Source of the DNA: Tolypothrix bouteillei VB521301
Lineage (GTDB): Bacteria; Cyanobacteriota; Cyanobacteriia; Cyanobacteriales; Nostocaceae
Length of the DNA: 64,000 nt
NCBI RefSeq assembly: GCF_000760695.4
Contig: NZ_JHEG04000001.1
Coordinates: 6,268,204-6,332,203 of the forward strand
Reading direction: 5' to 3'
Of this stretch, positions 1-9,668 are shown one piece after another. The position numbers were made by a program, and so were the translations under genes. How positions within the stretch are numbered: the first letter of the stretch is position 1; each line of letters begins with the position of its first letter. The notes below the pieces were generated by a model. It was given only the letters and a program-made list of their open reading frames with translations. It did not search any database and had not been told where the DNA came from.

Positions 1-468
1 TTCTGAACCCCGTTCTCTAATAGCAAAAAAACTTTTTATTCTTGTAAAATTTTCTGGAGGTTCAACTTCAAAATTACCATGAATTTGACCTCCCCATGCA
101 CCTGCCTGGGGGTGCTCTTTACCAAATATAAATGCTTCTTTCACCCAATGTGAGGCGGGGTGAATATCATCATCTATAAATCCAATCAGTTTTCCTTTAG
201 CTTCGCAGATAGCACGCACTCTTGCATAAGTAATACCTTGGTTTTTTTCCAGAAAGTACTTCAATGGAAAATCATGATTCCAGCTTTTTTGGTACTCTCG
301 AATCACTTCCGCCGTCTTATCATTACTATTATTGTCAATGACAATAACTTCCCACTTAATGTTTTCTACTTCGGTTTGCCCTCGCAAATGTTCCAGAACT
401 TTTGGTAAGCGGCTTTCTCCATTGTATGTAGGAATAGCTACGGTAAAGTCTAAAGAAACATTTTCCAT
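1..468 (-). CDS. Family 2 glycosyltransferase, HpsE-like (3' end beyond window)
   Basis: Transfers a sugar from an activated donor, probably for the extracellular hormogonium polysaccharide made by this cluster. Only the N-terminal 156 codons are present; the frame is open to the window edge. Visible GT-A features are the start VAIPTYNGESRLP, the VIDNNS strand and the FIDDD metal-binding motif. It is a close paralogue of the gene 25 bp upstream (both share FEVEPPENF), so this is a tandem duplication. The ATG at 468 follows AGGAG at a slightly long spacing. Role in polysaccharide synthesis is inferred from the neighbouring hps genes. Confidence 0.85.
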   Translation of the reverse strand, partial: MENVSLDFTVAIPTYNGESRLPKVLEHLRGQTEVENIKWEVIVIDNNSNDKTAEVIREYQKSWNHDFPLKYFLEKNQGITYARVRAICEAKGKLIGFIDDDIHPASHWVKEAFIFGKEHPQAGAWGGQIHGNFEVEPPENFTRIKSFFAIRERGSE

Positions 469-493
469 ATATTTTTAACACTCCTATTGTGAA

Positions 494-1459
494 CTAAAAA
501 TAATTATTAAAATGTTTAATTTTTAACAGAAAGAAAGGGCTGATCAAACTGCTGATTAACAGTTCCATTTCACAGGCAGCAATTAAGTTATTTTGAATTG
601 CGCCTCGGTATTTAACCAAGTGAGTAATGATTTTGCGTAAATCATTAACTAAGTATCCCACACTTGCTAAAGGTCTTTTCCAAGGTTGCGTTCTTAACAT
701 ACGCAGGTGATGCTTACTCAAACCAACACAGCGGAACAAACAAATTAAATATTCTTTTTGCAATCGCCATGCTGGAATTTGATGATCAATATGCATTTCT
801 GGGTTATACCAAATTTCCCAACCACCCAACTGAATATATAATACGGCTTCTAAATCTTCACTAGCTAAACCAGCTTCTTTACCCTTATTATTTAACACAA
901 GACGTTTAGGGACTGTTTTACACCAAGCTTCTTTTCGGACTACTAAGCCAGCACCAGGAGGTAAAACTTTCATATAAGGCTCATAACGATGAGGTTTTAT
1001 ACCCCTCTCAATAACGGCTAAAAAACAAGCTATTTTCTCAAAATTTTCTGGAGGTTCAACTTCAAATTCACCATGAACCTGGCTACCATAAGCTCCTGCT
1101 TTTGGGTTGTTTTGACCAAAAGCGTAAGCAGCTGCTACCCAATCTAATGCTGGGTAATTGTCGTCATCAAGAAAACCTATTAAAGTACCTTGAGCTTCTT
1201 CAACTGCCCGTTGTCTGGCATAAGCGGCTCCTTGTTGTGCTTCAAAGCAGTACTTGAGACGATAGGGACATTGCCAAGAAGCTTGATAATTTTTAACAAC
1301 AATAGCAGTATTATCCGTGCTGTTATTATCTACAACTATAATTTCCCAAGATATATCTTCGGTATTTAGTTGATTTCTCAATCGTTCTAATAGCTCAGGC
1401 AAACGACTTTCACCGTTATAAGTTGGGATAGCTACAGTAAAGTCAAGGCACCCAGTCAT
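494..1459 (-). CDS. hpsE: Hormogonium polysaccharide glycosyltransferase (HpsE-like, GT2)
   Basis: A 321-residue cytoplasmic GT2 enzyme. The N terminus has FTVAIPTYNGESRLPELLERL, with donor-binding VVDNNSTDN near residue 45 and the catalytic metal motif FLDDDN near residue 95. The C-terminal third includes a hydrophobic stretch (LLISSLISPFFLLKI) that may touch the membrane. The start is supported by AAGG about 8 bases upstream. It lies 244 bp after the pseudopilin gene and directly before a paralogue. In Nostoc punctiforme, glycosyltransferases follow the hps pseudopilin genes and are needed for polysaccharide and gliding. The hpsE name rests on family resemblance and order. Confidence 0.75.
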   Translation of the reverse strand: MTGCLDFTVAIPTYNGESRLPELLERLRNQLNTEDISWEIIVVDNNSTDNTAIVVKNYQASWQCPYRLKYCFEAQQGAAYARQRAVEEAQGTLIGFLDDDNYPALDWVAAAYAFGQNNPKAGAYGSQVHGEFEVEPPENFEKIACFLAVIERGIKPHRYEPYMKVLPPGAGLVVRKEAWCKTVPKRLVLNNKGKEAGLASEDLEAVLYIQLGGWEIWYNPEMHIDHQIPAWRLQKEYLICLFRCVGLSKHHLRMLRTQPWKRPLASVGYLVNDLRKIITHLVKYRGAIQNNLIAACEMELLISSLISPFFLLKIKHFNNYF

Positions 1460-1600
1460 AGTTGAAACCTTAAAGTATTTCTATATCAATCGGGTAAGTA
1501 CCATGTTGGCAAATAGGTTAATTTACTTACATATAAGTAAAACGAACAGTCATACAGGTTTTGAAACTTAATTGTTACTAAGATGTTATATACATATATA

Positions 1601-1658
1601 GAACCTAGAAACTGCATCTCATATTTTAAGTTTGCGCTTAAGGTGCAGTTTCAGGTTC
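1601..1658. repeat. Inverted repeat between pseudopilin and glycosyltransferase genes
   Basis: Arms GAACCTAGAAACTGCA and TGCAGTTTCAGGTTC pair with a single bulged base across a loop of about 27 bases. It lies in the 244-bp gap between the third pseudopilin gene and the hpsE-like gene. No T-run follows on the minus strand, so it is more likely a processing or mRNA-stability hairpin than a strong terminator. The rest of the gap is AT-rich and shows nothing else recognisable. Confidence 0.5.
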
Positions 1659-1703
1659 CGTATTTCTATTGAAAATTTTATTTTTTTTTTCTAAAGCAGT
1701 TCT

Positions 1704-2402
1704 TTAATTACAGTTGTTACTATTCTTTCCTGTTCGCATTCCCCCAAGTAGAGTTTCTACAACGACACATCGCTTTAGTCTATCAGTTGCGGAGTAATTT
1801 CCGGAATTGGGTGTAGCTACAGCAATTTTTAAACCAAGCTGTTGTGATAACGCACTCGCATCTAGTAAAGCTCCCATGTAATCAAACGTAATTGTACCAA
1901 GAGAACCAGTTCCTGATGAAGGAGTGTAGTTCACATTACCAGTGGAAACTAGTTTATTGTAAGTGCTGGAATCAAGATTGGAATATAGTAAAACTTGTCC
2001 TGATTTAAATGTCATATCCTCACCTAAAGGTTTCCAGATTGGATTGGTAGTTGCAGGTGGACTAGTATTAAAATGAATCGCTACTTTAGGGATACCATTG
2101 TCATTTCTAAAACTAACGCTGTAAGTACGTTTATTCTTTTTAGCTTCTCTTTGAGCTTGTTGTAGAGCTGTTAAGATAGCATCATTAGCTTTATTAACCC
2201 TTTGCCGATTAACAAAGGCAAGCCAACCTGGTGCTGCAATCGCAGCTAAAATTCCTATCATTAGCACAGCTACTAAGATTTCTAGTAATGAGAAACCATA
2301 GTCACTGTGGCGGTGTTTAGTTATATGGCAAGATTGATTTCTCAAATATTGCTGCTCTTTAGTAATTTTCTCTAGTACCAACAGTAAAGCTACTTTGTAC
2401 AT
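1704..2402 (-). CDS. GspH/FimT-type pseudopilin of the hps cluster (HpsD-like)
   Basis: A 232-residue prepilin-like protein. A leader of about 36 residues ends at DYG|FSLLE, the prepilin peptidase (PilD) site with Glu at +5, followed by the hydrophobic helix ILVAVLMIGILAAIAAPGW. The next segment (RQRVNKANDAILTALQQAQREAKKN) is the GspH/FimT-style amphipathic helix, then a beta-rich C terminus. The long leader and weak ribosome site leave the start uncertain. It sits 35 bp after hpsC on the same strand. Likely part of a pseudopilus used for polysaccharide export; the letter D is inferred from order. Confidence 0.75.
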   Translation of the reverse strand: MYKVALLLVLEKITKEQQYLRNQSCHITKHRHSDYGFSLLEILVAVLMIGILAAIAAPGWLAFVNRQRVNKANDAILTALQQAQREAKKNKRTYSVSFRNDNGIPKVAIHFNTSPPATTNPIWKPLGEDMTFKSGQVLLYSNLDSSTYNKLVSTGNVNYTPSSGTGSLGTITFDYMGALLDASALSQQLGLKIAVATPNSGNYSATDRLKRCVVVETLLGGMRTGKNSNNCN

Positions 2403-2437
2403 ACAACTTTTTTATCTATTAACTGCATTTGTAAAGG

Positions 2438-3436
2438 TTATTGAGGAGATAAAAATCCACGTCCTTGCACCTGGATACTTGCACTAGGAAAATAAGTAGA
2501 ATTTTTATTTGTATAAGAAGCACCATTGTTATTATTGAGACGAGCCATAGCAGTACCTCTTATGTACACTCTTGCCAATAGCTCTCTCGCATTTACACAA
2601 GCGTAAAAACCGCTACTTCCTATACCTTGTGTACCAGTAGGACAAGTAACCGCAGGCCCAGTGGTACTTACGTAATCTACTAAAGTCAATGCAGGTTGAT
2701 CGTAACTAGCACCAGCACCTAATCCAGTTTTCCACTGGTTCATCTTGTCTTTTAGCTCCGCACCACTAATGTTAAGATCTAATGGTGGTGGCTTAAAGCC
2801 TGCGCTTTTGCTACTATCATTTCCTGTTGAGTTAGCAAATGCTGCGTTCACTGCTCCTCGAATTCTGAATCTTGCAATCCTTGCAGCAGGAGACCAAGGA
2901 GAGGTTGAACTGGGGTTAGTAATCAAGTAGTATGCTACTAATGAGTAAGCAAAGCCATCATCTGTTGTTGCTTGTGCCGTTTGAGTGGCGGCTGTGACTC
3001 CAACACTATTGGCTAAAAACTCTCGCTTCCAAAAAACAAGTACGGGTGTACAAACACTTGTATTGTTAGTACTAGTAGGGCTACAACCAGTAGTAGACTT
3101 GACTGGTGGTATTTGATCTTGAATTCCTGACAAGGAAGTATTTGAACTATTGTTGTTCCTTGTCACTCCATCTGCATCATAAATGTATACTGCTTGCTGT
3201 AAGTCACGAGCTATGTAATCAAGGGCTGCTTGTATTTCTTGCTCAGTGGTTACTTTTGCTTGTTCTTTACGCTCGCTGTCCATAACATTAATCATAAACG
3301 CCATTAAAGGTGTGATGACGAGCGCTGCAAGAATCATAGCGACTAAAAGTTCAATCAGAGTAAAACCGCTTATTTTTTTGTTTACTTTGGCGCATTTGAA
3401 TTGAGTGCTCAAGATGAATCTCAATAAAGTCTTCAT
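2438..3436 (-). CDS. hpsC: Hormogonium polysaccharide secretion pseudopilin HpsC
   Basis: A 332-residue pseudopilin. The prepilin site is KISG|FTLIE at residues 21-29, followed by the membrane helix LLVAMILAALVITPLMAF, then a large periplasmic domain rich in Asn, Ser and Thr. The ATG at 3436 is preferred because AAAGGAA lies 9 bases upstream; an in-frame upstream start would overlap hpsB. The gap to hpsB is 44 bp, consistent with one transcript. In Nostoc punctiforme hps pseudopilins are required for hormogonium polysaccharide secretion and motility; this assignment comes from size, motif and position. Confidence 0.8.
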   Translation of the reverse strand: MKTLLRFILSTQFKCAKVNKKISGFTLIELLVAMILAALVITPLMAFMINVMDSERKEQAKVTTEQEIQAALDYIARDLQQAVYIYDADGVTRNNNSSNTSLSGIQDQIPPVKSTTGCSPTSTNNTSVCTPVLVFWKREFLANSVGVTAATQTAQATTDDGFAYSLVAYYLITNPSSTSPWSPAARIARFRIRGAVNAAFANSTGNDSSKSAGFKPPPLDLNISGAELKDKMNQWKTGLGAGASYDQPALTLVDYVSTTGPAVTCPTGTQGIGSSGFYACVNARELLARVYIRGTAMARLNNNNGASYTNKNSTYFPSASIQVQGRGFLSPQ

Positions 3437-3480
3437 ACTGCAGTTCCTTTTTTTGATAAAGTTCCTCTCCAATTCAACAT

Positions 3481-4188
3481 TTAATTGCAACCACCAAGAC
3501 GGGTACAAAGGTCACCATACTTAGGTACAGCATCGTTAATCTCTGTTGTCATTTCCACCAAAGGTGCAGAGCGTTTACCTGCACCTCCAGTAAAAGGATT
3601 TTGTGTTACTTTGGTTGTGGAAGTATTTTTAAGCAAAGTTGTGTTTAGCCTAAATGCATCTGCTCTATAAACTCGCACCCCTAAAGAGTAGCCCATAGCA
3701 GGATCGTTGCTGTCTGGACGAAAAGCTTGCACAACCATATCTGTGGTACTAGTTCCTTCACAAGTACCAGAGCCATCAAAATCAACACAATATAAATTAG
3801 TTGGTGGAGTTGATGCTGTCGCTGTGTTTGTACAGTAGGAGTTTGCAGTACAGCTAAAGCTTCCTGATGCTGTCGGTGCGCTGAAATTCGATAGTGTAGT
3901 AGTACTGCCTGGGGGAGCTGGGGCTAGAATTTGTTTTGTTCTTACCCCATCAATGTAAGTTTTGGCAGCTCGGGTTGCTAGCTCCACTCGTCGAGATTGA
4001 ACACGCGTTGCCACTGACAGGGTAATAACTGGTGCGATCGCTGCTAGCAAAATGCTTACTACCATAAGTGCTATTAAAGATTCAATAATTGTGAACCCTG
4101 CTTGGTTAGCTTGTAGGAAAGGCGCTGCTATTTTGTTGACTAAAATTACCTGTAGTCTTTTGCGGCTAGTGTATTTCCCTATCATCAT
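3481..4188 (-). CDS. hpsB: Hormogonium polysaccharide secretion pseudopilin HpsB
   Basis: A 235-residue pseudopilin with leader cleavage at QAG|FTIIE (Gly31, Glu at +5) and the helix SLIALMVVSILLAAIAPVIT. A conserved-looking RVQSRRVELATRAAKTYIDG segment follows, then a small Cys-containing globular domain (SFSCTANSYCTN; DLCTRLGGC at the end) that may form disulphides. An AGG sits about 9 bases before the ATG; a second ATG immediately follows. Thirty bases separate it from hpsA. Minor pseudopilin of the export apparatus by analogy with type II secretion and type IV pili. Confidence 0.8.
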   Translation of the reverse strand: MMIGKYTSRKRLQVILVNKIAAPFLQANQAGFTIIESLIALMVVSILLAAIAPVITLSVATRVQSRRVELATRAAKTYIDGVRTKQILAPAPPGSTTTLSNFSAPTASGSFSCTANSYCTNTATASTPPTNLYCVDFDGSGTCEGTSTTDMVVQAFRPDSNDPAMGYSLGVRVYRADAFRLNTTLLKNTSTTKVTQNPFTGGAGKRSAPLVEMTTEINDAVPKYGDLCTRLGGCN

Positions 4189-4218
4189 GGCAATTTACCT
4201 AGTATCTGAACCTGTTTG

Positions 4219-7200
4219 TCAATTATTTGGTACGCTCTCGCAACTATTGGAGTAGTATTCGGGAGACACTGCACGACTGTAAGAGACTGTGGGCGTTGTT
4301 CCACCTACAATTCCAGTTACGTTACTAGCCTTACCTGCACAAAGTAATGCTTGAACCCAAGGGTCATCTCGACCTACTTCCCTAAAAAATTCATTTGGAC
4401 GACTTGTTGGAGGTGTAGTAAATCTTTGAGCGAATAAGTCTGGTTGTTCAGACAACAGCCCAACATCAAAACCCCACCTTCTATTTGGCGGTGTGTAGAA
4501 AGGAGAAATACCATTTACGTTTGGAGTCGGGTAAGAATCTACTAAGAAGTCAAAAATGCTGAGATTATCAGTTGCAGTAGCATTGTTATTTGTTGATTGT
4601 CTAGCTGTAAAAATTGGTGCTAGAGGTGCTGTAGCAAAGGCGCTTCGCGTCAACTGAATAAAGCTACCGCTGATTTTGACATCTATGTTCCTCCAGTTTT
4701 CTAAAAACCTTACAAAGTTTTGCAAACCAGATGAAACTTCAGAGGGTCTGCTGGGACTATTTCCTACTACAAATGTTGCGTTAAATGTTGTGTTAGTCGT
4801 AGCTACTTGTGTCCATTTAGTTCTAAAGTCCTCTTGAAGAGCAGTTGTTTGATCCTGTCTTAGAGATACCTGCCCAGATGAAAATGTAGCGTTTGCATCG
4901 TGAATCTGTAAAACTGGCACTAAGAGCGGTTGACCATCTAGATCGGAGCTACCATTACCATCAGCATCAATAGGAGGGTAGTAAAATAGGGATTGGTTGT
5001 TGTTAATAGTTGGGTTAGTACTTGGATTGGTACCAGAACTTGTTGTTCTAAACAACAGAGCACTATCACCTGTAATTCCATAGTGCTCACCCGGATTGCG
5101 AGTACCAGTTGTATAAGTACATCCATTGTTGTTGAAAGCCGTGCCCGTTGTGTCTAAAGGACAACCTACTCCAATAGGTTTGTATACACCAGAACTAGTT
5201 TCAACTAGCTGATTAGTTGCATTACGGGCAAAGGCAACTCGACGGGGATAGCGTCGATCTGTTGCAACCAAAGCTGTGCTACCTGTATCACCTGCGCCAA
5301 GTCTTTGTCTAATGCTCTTGTTACCGGAGCTATTACTGCTAGTGAATTGAGTATCCCAGCCTCCAGATTCGGTATTATTAACGATATTGTCAGCACCACC
5401 AAGACTTGAGTTAGCTTTGGCAATAGCAATCGCTTTTCCTAACTGATTCGCCTTCACATCTTTCTCAATAATTCCGCTAACAGTGTCATTTAAATTGCCA
5501 TTCCCATTGATATCAAATCCTACAACCCAATTATCAGGTGTACATTGCTCAATCACTTCCTGACGACACATCTCCATGACGTACATAGGGTTACTATCTA
5601 TCCGTCGTTGAATTGGCGTAACTCCATTCATCAGATAGGAGCCTGAATTTGCCAAGGGGAAATTTTTATTACCAGTTGTTTGCCACCAATTTGCACTAGT
5701 AACATAGTTGTTTTCCCAAAAGCCATTTTTGAGACGGGATCTTCTTCTAGTATCTAACCCAGCTGGTAAGACAGTAGTTAAGTTAGTTGAGGATAAGTTA
5801 TTTAAATTAGAGGGCACTAAATTGCTCTCGAGGGGAATACCAGTGTTGTTATTGAGGTCATAGTCTCCTTGAGAGCGAAAACCTTCTTGAAAAGTATTTG
5901 ATAAAAGCGTCATAGCATCAGCGATGATAGTCGCTGGTCGCCAGTAATCACCTTCACCCACAACATTTGAACAGCCAGTCCTATTAATACGACAAGCAAA
6001 TTTTGTCTCAGGAGTACTGCGATCGTAGAAAGGAGTAGAGGGCGTACCCGTTTCTGTTTGTGTAAATTCTTCAATTTCTGTAGTGCTCGTAGTACTTGTA
6101 CGATGTATATTGAAGGCACCTTTAATATATGCAGGCAAATCCGTTGCTAAAATCAGACCTTTTTCTTTGGGCTCGTACTTATTTTGATTAGTACTAGGGT
6201 CTCTTGCCAATGTCGCACCATTGATGAGGCGAATACCATTGGGACGACGAGTGGGGTCAAGCCTAAAATCTGTTGGGCTTAGTAACTGTGATTCTGAACC
6301 TGGAGTACTTTCATCCCGCAAGCCATCATCTCGAGTGGCATAAATAATACCGCTATATGGCAAAAAGTAATCGGTTGTACTGCCACTTTGTATAATTGGT
6401 GTTCTAGCTAGTAGACCCAAATCAATGTCTGTGACTCTGACTTCCAAAGGTTGGCGCTGCTCTAAATCTAGGTCATATGTTGTTGTTGTGTCAGTGGTAG
6501 AAGTGCTCGTTGAGGTATCCAACGGACTAATTTGTTTAACTTCTCTACCGTCTACAAATGATGCTTCCTTGATTGCACCATGAGGAGGCTTGTTTGTTAG
6601 AGTGGTTGCTGGGGAAGCACCAGCAAGAATGGAAATAGCACAAAGCGCTGTGTCAATTGCTGAGTAGTGAGCAAATTCTAAACCTGTATTGGGAACTGAA
6701 GAACCAGAGCCAATTTTGTCAAGGGCATCTTTCAAGGGCTTATTAACCCAACGCCCATTTGGATACTTTAAGTTTCCTTGTCTTACAAGACGAGTTTTGT
6801 AAGTGTTAAAGAATGTACTTCTTCCATTTGATGGGTAATCATAAACAACACCGTTATTTGACCGACCATTGGCTGTATCTATCCCATATCCACCATCAAT
6901 ATTGACTCTGTTTTTAGCAGTTGTGGCATCAGTAGGATCAAAGTAGCTACTAACACAAGCAACTGGTGTTTGGGCAATGCCGGATTCTATTTTGAAGTGG
7001 TAGACTGCTGTTGCCCGCATCAGTAAATCGCCTTTAAATGTAGAAGTAGGACTACTCATTGGCATAGTATCGGGCCAAACAACCGTGTTATCAGCAGCAT
7101 TTGGAATGGGTAAAAATGAATAATCTTGACGACCGTAAAATGGACCAGTTGTTAAATTAGAAGCACCAGAACCATCAACATAGATGCCCGCACCAGTCAC

Positions 7201-9213
7201 AATCCTCACTCCGCCTACACTGTCTAAGGGATTAGCAGGGTTTTCTGCTGCTTTCTGTTCCCAGAATTTACCCCGTTCTGATATACCGAGGTCTGCAATG
7301 GATTGTATTTGAGTGTTGCGCCATCTTGATTCATCCTGCTGAGGTTCTGGAGTTGGTGGTTCTGTCCATTTGATTGCAGTACCACTACTATTTTTTATGT
7401 ATTGGTTAGCCTCTAAACCAACATATTTGCCGTCAGCCTGTTTCCATTTAGCAGGTAGGTTGTTACCAATGAAAACGCGATCGCCCAAATAAAACTGAAT
7501 ACCTCTTTTCTTTTGAAAAGTTGGAAAAACTGCATTAAGTTGTTGTGTTGCTAGCGTGATTGCTGGAGTTATACCAGTTAATTGGTTACTAGAGTTGATT
7601 GGCTCTCTCCAGGATTGCGGAACTTCTAAGCCATCTGTGGTATTGAAGCCAGCAAAAGTCGTGGAACCAGTAACGTCTGAAACCTCGGCAAAGGGTACTC
7701 TTCGGGTACGCTGTTTTAAGTAAAGTTCTATTTCAGTAGAAAGGGTTTTTTTGGCATCATCTAGAGTATCAGTATCTTGAACTTTCTGAGCAACATTACT
7801 CCTCACGTCTGCTGGGTAATATGTAGCTGCTGCAACAGCTGTTTTGAAGTTAGTAGTGGTTGTGGCACTATTACAAGTTGTACATAGCGCGAGTGCAGAA
7901 ATCTTCATTGCAGCAATGCGTTGGTTAAACGCTGCATCATTGAATCCGATTAAAGCGCCACCATTACTATCTGTTGATCTATTAGTGCTGCTAATTTCAG
8001 CACTACTGATAGCTTCACCATAACCTCTATAAAGATCAACGGTTACTCCTTTAACAGAAGTTTGTCCGAGGCTTCCATTTCCTACGTTTCCTCCTACAGT
8101 AATCTGTCCATTTTCTTGGTTATAAAAACAGGAAGTTTTACTGCTGACTTGCCGCAAGGTCATATTACCTGCATTTTCAGTAACACCAACTAGTAAATTG
8201 CCATTCGTATGTATTCTTCCATTTAAGGTTAGCGCTGTAGCACCAGTTATGATTTCTAGATCGTTCTCATACCAAACTGCGTTGTACACAAGGGGAATAC
8301 GAGCCCGATCTTGTTGAAACTCTAATGCGACAAAACCTTTATTACCTTTGTAAGCTTCACTATTGGATTGGGAAGGTTCATATTGAAGTGTTGATGTTGA
8401 AGGCAAGCTACTATATTCTGAGGGAGTAATTGGTACATTAACGGTGTAAACAAAAAAGCTTTTACCTAAATTGCCAGATTGCAGTTTGTACCAATTAGAA
8501 TTACCCACTAAGCTAGAAAAACCTGCGGCTTTAGCACATTGGGAGTTGGTTGCGCTATTGTCCATTGGTGGAGTTCTAGCTTCTAGAGGATTTCGTTTAC
8601 GATTAAAATTACCCGTGGAGGAATCTCTACTTGGTGTGCGGAAGTATAGTCCATATAATGTATAGCTATCGTATTTTCCGTTGTTATCTGTATCAACGGG
8701 GAATCTCCAAACAGTTTTTAAAGTTTCATCATCTTCTAGAGTACTAGGTGTTTGGATACCTGCTGTTCCGTTAAAGTTATAAGCCAACTTTAGACGCGTT
8801 TCATCACCAAGTCTGTACTTGTCTTTCTTAAGAGCATCGTATAAAGCGTTATCAGAAGGTGTTCCCCTTGGTAATGTTGGATCGTTAAATAAAGCGTCTA
8901 ACTTAGCTCTTACTCTATCTATAGCAGGTGCAGCAGCATTAAGAGTTGCTTCATTAACTCTAACATTACTAGCATTTTTGGATCTTTCAAAAGACCGGAA
9001 TAAAATTGCTGTTGTCAGCAGTACAACAACCAAAGCTACCATTGCGACTGTTGGCAGCACAAAACCAGCATTCACCCACTCGGGCTGTTTTCTGGTAACT
9101 AAGAAAGCTCGCAGCAGCCACAAACTTTGCTCTTTAATTGTTAATGGAGAGGAACTGCAAAGCTTTTGGTAGAAATTTCTCGTAGCCTTGACTAACTTGC
9201 TATTTCGCTTCAT
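4219..9213 (-). CDS. hpsA: Large hormogonium polysaccharide protein HpsA
   Basis: A 1664-residue protein beginning the cluster. Residues 1-50 are a long basic cytoplasmic leader; NAG|FVLPTVAMVALVVVLL (about 50-70) resembles a prepilin segment but lacks Glu at +5, as in GspK-type tip subunits. The rest is a very long exported region rich in Asn, Ser and Thr with paired Cys (CTTC, CRINRTGC) and several GxDxNGNG-like loops (FDINGNGNLND, DADGNGSSD) that could bind calcium. The ATG at 9213 follows AGGGA by 7 bases; a GTG lies two codons upstream. HpsA is required for hormogonium polysaccharide release in Nostoc punctiforme; identification here is by length, leader and operon position. Confidence 0.85.
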   Translation of the reverse strand: MKRNSKLVKATRNFYQKLCSSSPLTIKEQSLWLLRAFLVTRKQPEWVNAGFVLPTVAMVALVVVLLTTAILFRSFERSKNASNVRVNEATLNAAAPAIDRVRAKLDALFNDPTLPRGTPSDNALYDALKKDKYRLGDETRLKLAYNFNGTAGIQTPSTLEDDETLKTVWRFPVDTDNNGKYDSYTLYGLYFRTPSRDSSTGNFNRKRNPLEARTPPMDNSATNSQCAKAAGFSSLVGNSNWYKLQSGNLGKSFFVYTVNVPITPSEYSSLPSTSTLQYEPSQSNSEAYKGNKGFVALEFQQDRARIPLVYNAVWYENDLEIITGATALTLNGRIHTNGNLLVGVTENAGNMTLRQVSSKTSCFYNQENGQITVGGNVGNGSLGQTSVKGVTVDLYRGYGEAISSAEISSTNRSTDSNGGALIGFNDAAFNQRIAAMKISALALCTTCNSATTTTNFKTAVAAATYYPADVRSNVAQKVQDTDTLDDAKKTLSTEIELYLKQRTRRVPFAEVSDVTGSTTFAGFNTTDGLEVPQSWREPINSSNQLTGITPAITLATQQLNAVFPTFQKKRGIQFYLGDRVFIGNNLPAKWKQADGKYVGLEANQYIKNSSGTAIKWTEPPTPEPQQDESRWRNTQIQSIADLGISERGKFWEQKAAENPANPLDSVGGVRIVTGAGIYVDGSGASNLTTGPFYGRQDYSFLPIPNAADNTVVWPDTMPMSSPTSTFKGDLLMRATAVYHFKIESGIAQTPVACVSSYFDPTDATTAKNRVNIDGGYGIDTANGRSNNGVVYDYPSNGRSTFFNTYKTRLVRQGNLKYPNGRWVNKPLKDALDKIGSGSSVPNTGLEFAHYSAIDTALCAISILAGASPATTLTNKPPHGAIKEASFVDGREVKQISPLDTSTSTSTTDTTTTYDLDLEQRQPLEVRVTDIDLGLLARTPIIQSGSTTDYFLPYSGIIYATRDDGLRDESTPGSESQLLSPTDFRLDPTRRPNGIRLINGATLARDPSTNQNKYEPKEKGLILATDLPAYIKGAFNIHRTSTTSTTEIEEFTQTETGTPSTPFYDRSTPETKFACRINRTGCSNVVGEGDYWRPATIIADAMTLLSNTFQEGFRSQGDYDLNNNTGIPLESNLVPSNLNNLSSTNLTTVLPAGLDTRRRSRLKNGFWENNYVTSANWWQTTGNKNFPLANSGSYLMNGVTPIQRRIDSNPMYVMEMCRQEVIEQCTPDNWVVGFDINGNGNLNDTVSGIIEKDVKANQLGKAIAIAKANSSLGGADNIVNNTESGGWDTQFTSSNSSGNKSIRQRLGAGDTGSTALVATDRRYPRRVAFARNATNQLVETSSGVYKPIGVGCPLDTTGTAFNNNGCTYTTGTRNPGEHYGITGDSALLFRTTSSGTNPSTNPTINNNQSLFYYPPIDADGNGSSDLDGQPLLVPVLQIHDANATFSSGQVSLRQDQTTALQEDFRTKWTQVATTNTTFNATFVVGNSPSRPSEVSSGLQNFVRFLENWRNIDVKISGSFIQLTRSAFATAPLAPIFTARQSTNNNATATDNLSIFDFLVDSYPTPNVNGISPFYTPPNRRWGFDVGLLSEQPDLFAQRFTTPPTSRPNEFFREVGRDDPWVQALLCAGKASNVTGIVGGTTPTVSYSRAVSPEYYSNSCESVPNN

Positions 9214-9605
9214 AGCCACTTCCCTGTCAAGAGATTTAATGCTGGTTTCTTTAAAATGTTTACTATTGTTGAACTGCGCCTAACAAAAGATGCTGGCAAA
9301 TATAAAGTTCTTGATACTACTTATTTACCCTGCATCACTAAGATGGACGGTTTATAGCAGTACCAAACAATTTTCTTCAAGCATGGGTATTTTTTTTCAG
9401 CTTCTTAGAAAACACTAATGTTATTAGAATTACCTAATTTATAGCTGAAAAAGAATAATAACACCATAGGTTTACATGAACTTTGCAAAGATGTGTTTCA
9501 AAGCAAAGAACTTCATGAAGATAATGTTAGATAGTAAGTCTATGTTACCCACCTAGTAACAAAAGATATCAGTTGAGTCAAAAAGGAATATTAAGATATT
9601 AAAAA
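9214..9605 (-). promoter_or_regulatory. Upstream region of hpsA
   Basis: About 390 non-coding bases between hpsA and the rpmB terminator; it must hold the promoter of the hps transcript. It contains two perfect 10-bp palindromes, CTTTGCAAAG at 9481-9490 and CTTCATGAAG at 9511-9520. Together they also form a larger imperfect dyad (CATGAA/CTTTGC against GCAAAG/TTCATG). A direct role as an operator is only a guess. No convincing -35/-10 pair could be chosen by eye. Confidence 0.35.
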
Positions 9606-9624
9606 CCTCCCCGACGGGGGGAGG
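9606..9624 (-). terminator. Rho-independent terminator of rpmB
   Basis: On the minus strand CCTCCCC and GGGGAGG pair around a five-base loop and are followed directly by TTTTT. It lies 45 bases after the rpmB stop, so it should end that transcript and insulate it from the hps region. Confidence 0.85.
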
Positions 9625-9668
9625 CTGTAGAAGATACTTTAGAGCTTGAGTGGGAAAGATCGGTTGTC

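Noticed and set aside
8819..9172. 117-codon plus-strand frame opposite hpsA
   Set aside because: It is antisense to the well-supported N-terminal part of HpsA and has no recognisable domain.
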